DNA of 30,101 nt, from positions 1 to 30,101 of the forward strand of contig CAZMEN010000032.1 in the NCBI GenBank assembly GCA_964565335.1. Direction: 5' to 3'. The stretch's first letter is position 1. Each line of letters opens with the position of its first letter. Under the pieces are notes generated by a model. The model ran no database searches. It had not been told where the DNA came from and was given only the letters and a program-made list of their open reading frames with translations. Positions 15,395 through 21,932 of the stretch are shown in pieces. Source of the stretch: Litorimonas sp964565335. GTDB lineage: Bacteria > Pseudomonadota > Alphaproteobacteria > Caulobacterales > Maricaulaceae. The position numbers and the translations under genes are program-made.

Positions 15395-16063
15395 TTATAG
15401 TGCGGATGTTAATTGATAGCGTTCCCAAATATCAACGCCAACTTCATTTATTTCTATACGTTCAAATTTATAAATTTGATTGATATGCTCAAGTGATAAA
15501 TTACCAACTGCTGGGCGGCCCTCTGCCCCCAAAATCACTGGCGCTCGAAACCATTCAATAACATCCACAAAGCCCTGCCGTATAAAACTTGCGGCCAAGG
15601 TACCTCCGCCCTCCAATAAGAGCGTTTGGACTTGCAAGTTTTTTAAAGCGGACAAAGCCGTAGAGAGATCAAGCCTGTTATCATCCAGTGGCACGGGGAG
15701 AACTTTCACCCCCAAGCCTCTTAAAACCGCCGCTTTTGCAGAGGTATCATAACCCTCCCCGCAGATCACAGTAACGGGGGTAGTTTTTGCAGTTTGTCCA
15801 AGGTTTGACTCCGCTGCCAATCGAATTTGGCTATCAAAAACGATACGATGTGGATCTTTGGCTTCGGGAATTCGGGCTGTCAGTTGAGGATTATCCAAAA
15901 CGGCGGTATTGGCTCCCACAGCAATCCCGTCATGGAACCCGCGCAAGCGCCGTCCTTCAAACCGAGCTTCTTGACCTGTAATCCACTCCGATTGACCATT
16001 GGCGAGTGCAATTTTTCCATCCAATGACGAAGCGAGTTTTAATGTGACGCGGGGGCGTTTCAA
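15395..16063 (-). CDS. ribD: RibD reductase domain only (5-amino-6-(5-phosphoribosylamino)uracil reductase)
   Basis: The 222-residue product begins directly with the reductase signature RVTLKLASSLDGKIA and continues EWITGQEARFEGRRLRGFHD, DGIAVGANTAVLDNPQLTAR and LLLEGGGTLAASFI. This is the DHFR-like RibD_C fold that reduces the ribosyl side chain with NADPH. The usual N-terminal zinc deaminase domain (about 145 residues, with an HAE and a PCxxxGRTPPC motif) is absent. There is no room for it: the TTG start is 3 bases after the nrdR stop. GAGGA lies about 10 bases before that TTG. So the deaminase step must be supplied by another gene outside the window, or this protein does only half of the usual job. 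Operon position between nrdR and ribE is normal for ribD. Confidence 0.88.
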   Translation of the reverse strand: MKRPRVTLKLASSLDGKIALANGQSEWITGQEARFEGRRLRGFHDGIAVGANTAVLDNPQLTARIPEAKDPHRIVFDSQIRLAAESNLGQTAKTTPVTVICGEGYDTSAKAAVLRGLGVKVLPVPLDDNRLDLSTALSALKNLQVQTLLLEGGGTLAASFIRQGFVDVIEWFRAPVILGAEGRPAVGNLSLEHINQIYKFERIEINEVGVDIWERYQLTSAL

Positions 16064-16066
16064 ACC

Positions 16067-16579
16067 TTACTCTTCCTCAGCTTTGTCGGACTCGGATTTG
16101 TCAGATTGCGACACTTTATTACCAGCCAGTTGAAGGTTTTCTCTCTCGATGAAGCTCTCAAAATCCTGGGTGGCCCTGAAATCTTTGTAAACTGACGCGT
16201 AACGCACATAGGCCACGCTATCCAGTGTTGAAAGCCCCTCCATGACGAGCTGCCCAATTTCATCCGAGCTTACATCCGCTTGGCCCATGGATTCTAATCG
16301 GCGCACGACCCCACTAATCATTTGCTCGACCCGCTCATTCTCGACCGGGCGCTTTTGCAGAGCAATCATCACAGAACGGGCTAATTTATCACGGTCAAAG
16401 GGCGTTCGGCGTCCGGATTTTTTGACGACAGTTAGCGCGCGTAACTGCACCCGTTCAAATGTCGTGAAACGTCCGCCGCATTGAGCGCAAAGACGACGGC
16501 GGCGCACGGCCGTATTGTCTTCGGCCTGACGACTATCTTTGACTTGTGTGTCTTCTGATGAACAAAATGGGCATCGCAT
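16067..16579 (-). CDS. nrdR: Transcriptional repressor NrdR
   Basis: NrdR is a zinc-ribbon/ATP-cone repressor that senses (d)ATP and represses ribonucleotide reductase genes. The ribbon cysteines are 3, 6, 31 and 34 (CPFC and CAQC), with the DNA-contacting RRRR at 26-29. The ATP-cone spans about 49-139 (VVKKSGRRTPFDRDKLARSV). The C-terminus has an extra, charged Ser/Lys/Glu tail of about 20 residues. It heads the ribD-thiL operon, as in many alphaproteobacteria. There is no ribosome binding site before the ATG at 16579. A -10-like TAATCC ends 6 bases upstream and a perfect 12-base palindrome overlaps the start codon, so a leaderless, possibly self-regulated message is conceivable. Confidence 0.96.
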   Translation of the reverse strand: MRCPFCSSEDTQVKDSRQAEDNTAVRRRRLCAQCGGRFTTFERVQLRALTVVKKSGRRTPFDRDKLARSVMIALQKRPVENERVEQMISGVVRRLESMGQADVSSDEIGQLVMEGLSTLDSVAYVRYASVYKDFRATQDFESFIERENLQLAGNKVSQSDKSESDKAEEE

Positions 16580-16586
16580 ATATGCG
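16575..16586. promoter_or_regulatory. Palindrome CGCATATATGCG over the nrdR start codon
   Basis: A perfect 12-base palindrome that contains the nrdR ATG and has the ATATAT centre found in NrdR-box operators, though the flanking bases differ from that consensus (C instead of A/T). Roughly seven 12-base palindromes are expected by chance in 30 kb, so only its position makes it notable. Confidence 0.25.
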
Positions 16587-16662
16587 GATTAACACAGTTC
16601 CTCGCAGGCGGAAACACTGTAAACCCGCACGAAACCCTATTTAAGGAATGCAGGAGCGCATA

Positions 16663-17085
16663 ATGAGTAGAATGTCGGCAAGCGAAATGAATGCGTTCTT
16701 TAAAAGCGTCTTTAAAGACCGTCCCGGGCCATGGCCATATGTGACCGAGGCCACGGATGGATACGTCAAAATTGAAATGGAAACCGGCCCCGCCAACATC
16801 AGGCCCGGCGGATACATTAACGGCCCCACCCAAATGGCAATAGCTGATCATGTGGCTTACGCTGTTATCTTCACGCAAATGGGCGCTGTCACAATGGCGC
16901 TGACATCAAATTTGAACATTGATTTTCTTCGGCCCTGCCTCGGTGACTCCCTAATTGCCGAAGGCGAAATAATAAAGCGAGGCCGAAGCCTCGCCATTAT
17001 CTCTGTCACAATGCGCGGTAACCAGAACGACAAGATCTCAAGTCGCGCCACAGTGACCTATGTTTTACCCCAGTCAAAAGCTTAA
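16663..17085 (+). CDS. PaaI-like hotdog-fold thioesterase
   Basis: The 140-residue protein has the single-hotdog pattern of the PaaI/YbgC-like acyl-CoA thioesterases: RPGGYINGPTQMAIADHVAY (the helix with the catalytic-type Asp), then NLNIDFLRPCLGDSLIAEGE and the strand-rich end. The substrate cannot be read; family members hydrolyse aryl- or acyl-CoA esters. An ATG at 16648 is in frame, but its AAGG lies only one base away. GGAG at about 7 bases supports the ATG at 16663. It stands on the opposite strand between glyA and nrdR. Its TAA and the glyA TAA share the palindrome TTAA (17082-17085), so the two genes converge with no spacer. Confidence 0.85.
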   Translation: MSRMSASEMNAFFKSVFKDRPGPWPYVTEATDGYVKIEMETGPANIRPGGYINGPTQMAIADHVAYAVIFTQMGAVTMALTSNLNIDFLRPCLGDSLIAEGEIIKRGRSLAIISVTMRGNQNDKISSRATVTYVLPQSKA

Positions 17086-18386
17086 CCGTAAATCGGGAAC
17101 CTCGCTGTCAGGGCTTTCACACGTTCGCGAACGGAAGCCTCTACTTCTGGGTTGCCTTTAGGGTTTTCCGCCAAAGCGTCTAATACCTCTGCCATCAGCA
17201 AACCAATTTCGCGGAACTCAGCAATGCCAAAACCGCGTGTGGTGCCTGCTGGGGAGCCTACGCGGATGCCTGACGTCACCGTAAATTTCTCTTTATCGAA
17301 CGGGATGCCGTTTTTATTACACGTGATGTAGGCACGGCCCAGAGCTTTCTCTGCCGCATTTCCCTTCACGCCTTTCGGAGAAAGGTCGATGAGCGCCAAA
17401 TGTGTATCTGTTCCGCCAGTAATAACGGCGTAGCCTGACTCAACTAAGGCTGACGCCATAGCCCGGCAATTATCAATCACGGCTTGGCTATAGGCTTTAA
17501 ATTCAGGTTTCAAAGCATCGCCAAATGCGACCGCTTTACCCGCGATAACATGCATGAGCGGTCCGCCTTGTAAGCCCGGAAAAATAGCTGAGTTAAACTT
17601 CTTCGCTAGTTTCTCATCATTCGTCAGAATCATACCGCCTCTGGGACCGCGAAGTGTTTTATGAGTTGTTGTTGTCGCAACATGGGCGTGCGGGAAAGGG
17701 GATGGATGCGTTCCGCCGGCCACAAGACCTGCGAAATGGGCCATATCAACATGAAGATAGGCGCCGACCTTATCTGCTATCTCTCTGAACCGCGCAAAAT
17801 CAACCTGTCGAGAATAAGCAGAACCACCGCAAATAATGAGTTGTGGTTTGTGCTCCAAGGCAAGCGCTTCAACCTGATCATAATCAATCAGATGATCGTC
17901 TTCTTTCACGCCATAGGTTACAGCGTTGAACCATTTTCCGGACATGTTGGGCGGCGCACCATGCGACAAATGTCCACCTGACGCCAAATCCATTCCAAGG
18001 ATTGTATCGCCGGGTTTAAGCAGCGCCAGAAAAACACCTTGATTGGCCTGAGAACCTGAATTGGGCTGAACATTTGCGAAACCGCACTCAAAAAGCTTAC
18101 ACGCCCGCTCGATTGCTAACTCTTCGGCTACGTCGACATGTTGGCAACCGCCATAATAGCGTTTGCCTGGATATCCTTCAGCATATTTATTGGTAAGAAC
18201 AGAGCCTTGCGCCTCTAAGACAGCTTGCGACACAATATTTTCGGAAGCAATCAACTCAATCTCTTGCTGCTGACGCGTTAACTCGTCCTGCATACTTTTA
18301 TAAAGGTCCGGGTCGCGGTCTTTCAGGTTCTCTGAGAAGTAATTGGAAAGGTGAGCCGAAGCTTGATTTTCTTTGATAGCGCTCAT
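17082..18386 (-). CDS. glyA: Serine hydroxymethyltransferase
   Basis: This PLP enzyme interconverts serine plus tetrahydrofolate with glycine plus methylene-tetrahydrofolate. Key segments are LIASENIVSQAVLEAQGSVL, NKYAEGYPGKRYYGG, HVDMAHFAGLVAGG and TTTHKTLRGPRGG with the PLP lysine near residue 243. Length 434 is normal. AGGAG lies 8 bases before the ATG. hemA, whose product consumes glycine, lies upstream on the same strand with 125 bases between them. A TTGCGA/TAAGAA promoter in that gap suggests separate transcription. Confidence 0.98.
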   Translation of the reverse strand: MSAIKENQASAHLSNYFSENLKDRDPDLYKSMQDELTRQQQEIELIASENIVSQAVLEAQGSVLTNKYAEGYPGKRYYGGCQHVDVAEELAIERACKLFECGFANVQPNSGSQANQGVFLALLKPGDTILGMDLASGGHLSHGAPPNMSGKWFNAVTYGVKEDDHLIDYDQVEALALEHKPQLIICGGSAYSRQVDFARFREIADKVGAYLHVDMAHFAGLVAGGTHPSPFPHAHVATTTTHKTLRGPRGGMILTNDEKLAKKFNSAIFPGLQGGPLMHVIAGKAVAFGDALKPEFKAYSQAVIDNCRAMASALVESGYAVITGGTDTHLALIDLSPKGVKGNAAEKALGRAYITCNKNGIPFDKEKFTVTSGIRVGSPAGTTRGFGIAEFREIGLLMAEVLDALAENPKGNPEVEASVRERVKALTARFPIYG

Positions 18387-18416
18387 GAGGGCGACTCCTA
18401 AAACGATGATTGGCTG

Positions 18417-18445
18417 TTCTTAGCTAAGCCGTTCATAGCTCGCAA
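18417..18445 (-). promoter_or_regulatory. Possible glyA promoter
   Basis: On the minus strand: TTGCGA (18440-18445), 17 bases, TAAGAA (18417-18422). It resembles the TTGCGC element before tRNA-Glu. The start would be about 25 bases before the ATG. The sequence CTTAGCTAAG overlaps the -10 as a 10-base palindrome. Confidence 0.38.
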
Positions 18446-18511
18446 TAATGTTTGTGGCTGAAATCGTGGATATCACGTCGAACTGAACATGGCATCGTTC
18501 AATGGAAACAG

Positions 18512-19750
18512 TTAGGCGACTTGCTCACGCTTAAGCTCAAACTCGTCCCAGACGATCTCGAGGGCTTGCATCAGCTCGTTCATCATAGCGTCTGTGTGGA
18601 GCGGCCCGGGCGTGAACCGCAAACGTTCTTCACCGCGCGGCACGGTTGGGTAATTGATAGGTTGGGCGTAGATTCCGAAATCTTCAATCAAACGATCAGA
18701 TATCGCTTGGCACTTGACGGGGTCCCCGACCATGAGCGGCACAATATGAGTGGGGCCATCGATGAAATTATATCCGGCTTCTCGAAAACGAGTTTTCAGA
18801 GCCGTAGCCCGTTCATGCAGGCTTATCCGTTTCTCAGGCATTAGCTTTAAAACTTTGACGCTGCGCAGTGCGCCTGCGGCTGTACTTGGGGGTATGGACG
18901 TTGTGAAAATGAATCCTGACGCCATAGACCGAATAGCATCGATAATAATCGAGTCAGCGGCTACATAGCCGCCAATCATACCGTAGGCCTTAGCCAAAGT
19001 TCCTTGAATAATATCAACACGGTGGGCAAGGTTTCTCTGCTCAGTGATACCGCCGCCTGTTTCGCCGTATAGCCCGACAGCATGAACTTCATCGATGTAA
19101 GTCAGAGCGTTATACTTATCGGCCAGATCACAAATCTCTTTAATAGGAGCAATATCCGCGTCCATGGAATAGACGCTTTCAAACGCAATCATTTTTGGTT
19201 GATCTAGCGGGACGGACTGTAATTTAGCTTCCAAGTCAGCTAGATTATTATGAGCAAAAATTTGCTTCTCGCATTCGCCTACCTTTTGAGCCCGTTGAAT
19301 ACCTGAAATCATTGACGCGTGGTTTTTTTCATCTGAAAAAATAACGAGACCGGGTAAAATCTTACTCATTACCCCAAGCGTCGCTTCATTAGCGACGTAA
19401 CCGGACGTCAAAACCAATGCCTTTTCTTTTTTGTGTAAATCGGCCAGTTCGGATTCGAGTTGTACGTGATAGCGCGTGGTACCGGAAATATTACGCGTGC
19501 CGCCTGAGCCTGTACCAGCTGTGTCGACGGCTGATTTTACGGCTTCAACGATACATTCCATTTGTCCCATGCCAAGATAGTCATTGGAACACCACACTGT
19601 TATTTCTTTTTCATCCCGGCCTTCCCGAAACCATGTCGCTTTTGGAAACTCGCCTTTTTTGCGGCGAATATCTCGGAAAATACGGTAACGACCTTCGCTG
19701 CGGACGTTTTGAACCGCCTCTACGAAATATCGTTTGTAGTCATTAGACAT
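18512..19750 (-). CDS. hemA: 5-aminolevulinate synthase
   Basis: ALAS condenses glycine and succinyl-CoA to 5-aminolevulinate, the committed step of the C4 (Shemin) haem pathway found in alphaproteobacteria. The 412-residue protein has GTGSGGTRNISGTTRYH, FESVYSMDADIAPI, YIDEVHAVGLYG and the PLP lysine near 254 in GTLAKAYGMIGG (many family members have GTLGKAFG). The C-terminal VPRGEERLRFTPGPLH is also typical. The ATG at 19750 has AGG 5 bases upstream. It is divergent from hemB, which acts on its product, across a 186-base regulatory gap. Confidence 0.98.
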   Translation of the reverse strand: MSNDYKRYFVEAVQNVRSEGRYRIFRDIRRKKGEFPKATWFREGRDEKEITVWCSNDYLGMGQMECIVEAVKSAVDTAGTGSGGTRNISGTTRYHVQLESELADLHKKEKALVLTSGYVANEATLGVMSKILPGLVIFSDEKNHASMISGIQRAQKVGECEKQIFAHNNLADLEAKLQSVPLDQPKMIAFESVYSMDADIAPIKEICDLADKYNALTYIDEVHAVGLYGETGGGITEQRNLAHRVDIIQGTLAKAYGMIGGYVAADSIIIDAIRSMASGFIFTTSIPPSTAAGALRSVKVLKLMPEKRISLHERATALKTRFREAGYNFIDGPTHIVPLMVGDPVKCQAISDRLIEDFGIYAQPINYPTVPRGEERLRFTPGPLHTDAMMNELMQALEIVWDEFELKREQVA

Positions 19751-19794
19751 TAGCCTGCTCCGTTTGATTGAGCCTTAATTCAAAAAGAGACAAA

Positions 19795-19823
19795 TTGCTA
19801 TCATTAAAGCACGCTGTTATGTC
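19795..19823 (+). promoter_or_regulatory. Possible hemB promoter
   Basis: TTGCTA (19795-19800), 17 bases, TATGTC (19818-19823), followed by a leader of about 105 bases before the hemB ATG. A second -10-like TATAAT at 19900-19905 has no -35 partner at a normal distance. The inverted repeat at 19816-19830 covers this -10. Confidence 0.35.
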
Positions 19824-19830
19824 GCATAAC
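19816..19830. promoter_or_regulatory. Inverted repeat GTTATG-TCG-CATAAC between hemA and hemB
   Basis: Perfect 6-base arms with a 3-base spacer. On the plus strand it covers the -10 of the candidate hemB promoter. On the minus strand it covers the -35 of a weaker hemA candidate (TTATGC, 17 bases, TAATGA). It could be an operator that acts on both genes. It does not fit the FNR/FixK consensus (TTGAT-N4-ATCAA), and repeats of this size also arise by chance. Confidence 0.35.
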
Positions 19831-19936
19831 TAACTGACCATTATAGCATATCAAAAGTGTCTTACATTTAGGCCCTAAACGGACTAAATTTGAATGGTTT
19901 ATAATGGGCTATGTTGAAGAGCGAGATGAAGGCATA

Positions 19937-20932
19937 ATGAGACAGTTTCCACAAACACGTCTGCGCCGTACACGTCAGGCCGATTGGGTCAGACGGCTCG
20001 TGCGGCAAAACAAACCCAGTGTGAATGATTTGATCTGGACACTCGTTATCACTGACTCAGATGACAAAGAAACGCCCGTCCCTAGCCTACCGGGTGTATC
20101 GCGCTTGAATATCAAAGCCTTAATTGAAAAGGCAAAAAAGGCCGAATCGCTTGGGATTCCAGCGATTGCGCTCTTCCCCCATATCAACCCTGCCTCCAAA
20201 GACAGCCAAGCAACCGAAAGCTTGAACGAAAACGGGTTGGTTCCACGCGCTGTTGCGGCGGTCAAAGCAGAAGTGCCCGATATTGGCATTATCGTTGATG
20301 TCGCTCTCGATCCCTATACAGATCACGGCCATGACGGATTGATGCAGGGGCACAGTGTAGACAATGACAGTACATTGGACGTGCTCGCTGAAACGGCGAT
20401 TATTCTTGCGAAAGCAGGCGCAGACATTGTTGCGCCCTCAGACATGATGGATGGCCGTGTTGGGGTCGTGAGGCAAGCTCTTGATTCGCATCTCTTTTCG
20501 GACCTTCCTATAATGTCTTATGCCGCGAAATATGCCTCGGCATTTTATGGGCCTTACAGGGACGCGATTGGAACTAATTCTGCCTTAAAAGGAGACAAAC
20601 GAACATATCAGATGGATCCGCTCAACCGGGACGAAGCGTTACACGAAGTGGCTTTGGACATTAGGGAGGGTGCGGATATGGTTATGGTTAAACCTGGTTT
20701 GCCCTATCTTGATATCATTAGAGATATAAAATCAGAATTTGCTATGCCGACATTTGCCTTTCAGGTCAGCGGCGAATACGCCATGATCAAAGCTGCTGAT
20801 GAAAACGGCTGGATAGATGGTCACCGCGTGATGATGGAAACACTCAGCAGTTTCAAACGTGCCGGTTGTGACGGTGTTTTGACTTACTTCGCAGCGGATA
20901 TGGCCGAAGCCATTCTAACAACGCAAACGTAA
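19937..20932 (+). CDS. hemB: Delta-aminolevulinic acid dehydratase (porphobilinogen synthase), non-zinc type
   Basis: HemB condenses two 5-aminolevulinate molecules to porphobilinogen. In the 331-residue form the active-site lysines are at about 198 (SYAAKYASAFYGPYRDA) and 252 (MVMVKPGLPYLD). The metal-binding region reads DVALDPYTDHGHDG: the three zinc cysteines of the E. coli/human type are replaced by Ala, Asp and Asp, as in the magnesium-dependent alphaproteobacterial and pseudomonad enzymes. An in-frame ATG at 19904 would add 11 residues. I chose 19937 because AAGG lies 6 bases before it and MRQFPQTRLRR is a typical start. It converges with the dehydrogenase gene at 20943, only 10 bases apart. 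Confidence 0.97.
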   Translation: MRQFPQTRLRRTRQADWVRRLVRQNKPSVNDLIWTLVITDSDDKETPVPSLPGVSRLNIKALIEKAKKAESLGIPAIALFPHINPASKDSQATESLNENGLVPRAVAAVKAEVPDIGIIVDVALDPYTDHGHDGLMQGHSVDNDSTLDVLAETAIILAKAGADIVAPSDMMDGRVGVVRQALDSHLFSDLPIMSYAAKYASAFYGPYRDAIGTNSALKGDKRTYQMDPLNRDEALHEVALDIREGADMVMVKPGLPYLDIIRDIKSEFAMPTFAFQVSGEYAMIKAADENGWIDGHRVMMETLSSFKRAGCDGVLTYFAADMAEAILTTQT

Positions 20933-20942
20933 AGAAACGCGC

Positions 20943-21797
20943 TCAAGATAGAGCCTTAATCAAAGACGATGTATCCCAACGCCCGCCGCCCATTTTCTGG
21001 ACCCTCGCATATCTATCCTGCACATCCTCGACCAAAGGCAGGGTAACCCCTTTTTCTTTCGCTGTGTCTAAAACAATGCCCAAATCCTTACGCATCCAAT
21101 CAACAGCAAATCCGAAATTAAATTCCCCTTTCGCCATTGTCAGCGCTCGATTATCCATTTGCCAACTTTGTGCGGCCCCTTGGCCAATCGCTTCTAGAAC
21201 CGTTTCCATGTCCAAGCCCATTTCGTTGGCAAAAAAGACACCTTCCGAAAGCCCTTGTAAAATACCCGCGATACAGATTTGATTGATCATTTTTGTCATC
21301 TGACCCGAGCCGCTGGGACCAATGAGCGTGCAGGCTTTGGCATAGGCCTGCATAATCGGCAGAGCCTTTTCATAGGCACTTTTGTCACCACCGCACATCA
21401 CACTAAGCTGACCATTTACGGCGCCCGCCTCTCCTCCAGAAATCGGCGCATCAACAAAATTTAACCCCGCCTGCCCAGCACTCTCATAGCATTTCTGAGC
21501 ACAATCAGAGGACGCGGTAGTGTGGTCAACGATAATGGCTCCCGCTTTCGCAACATTCCAAACTTGTTCCGTGACCTCAAACACATCTTTATCTTCGCCC
21601 AAACACAGAAAAACGAAGTCAGCCCCACGGACCGCATCTGCGATTGTATCAGCGGTCTTTCCTTTGTAGCCCTCGCCCCACTCCTTCGATTTTATCGCGG
21701 TACGATTCCAGACCGTAACGCTGTGGCCTGCCGCCAGCAAATGCCCCGCCATTGGGTATCCCATCACACCCAAGCCCAAAAATGCACAATTCACCAA
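20943..21797 (-). CDS. NAD(P)-dependent beta-hydroxyacid dehydrogenase (3-hydroxyisobutyrate dehydrogenase/glyoxylate reductase family)
   Basis: The 284-residue protein has the family layout: Rossmann motif FLGLGVMGYPMAGHL (residues 6-20), VDAPISGGEAGAVNG for substrate binding (about 115-129), and the catalytic lysine near 169 in GQMTKMINQ. The C-terminal helical domain follows. Asn-Arg-Thr after the second strand (31-33) is more usual in NADPH-using members such as glyoxylate/succinic semialdehyde reductases, so I do not commit to 3-hydroxyisobutyrate. There is no ATG; TTG at 21797 or GTG at 21794 can start it, with GGAG 7 or 10 bases upstream. It is divergent from the carrier gene at 21933. 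Confidence 0.88.
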   Translation of the reverse strand: MVNCAFLGLGVMGYPMAGHLLAAGHSVTVWNRTAIKSKEWGEGYKGKTADTIADAVRGADFVFLCLGEDKDVFEVTEQVWNVAKAGAIIVDHTTASSDCAQKCYESAGQAGLNFVDAPISGGEAGAVNGQLSVMCGGDKSAYEKALPIMQAYAKACTLIGPSGSGQMTKMINQICIAGILQGLSEGVFFANEMGLDMETVLEAIGQGAAQSWQMDNRALTMAKGEFNFGFAVDWMRKDLGIVLDTAKEKGVTLPLVEDVQDRYARVQKMGGGRWDTSSLIKALS

Positions 21798-21932
21798 AAT
21801 TCAGCTCCACCCTTAATGTTTCCGGTCGAATAAAAAACTAAATGCGACCTAATCACAATTTTCCTCTTGCTTTCTAAGGGTTAGTCTCTTCATGTAAAGC
21901 CGTGATAAATCAGAGAAAAACAATATATTGAT

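Noticed and set aside
16432..16878. Open frame of 148 codons on the minus strand overlapping the nrdR start and the thioesterase gene
   Set aside because: It overlaps two better-supported genes in other frames and its translation matches nothing recognisable.
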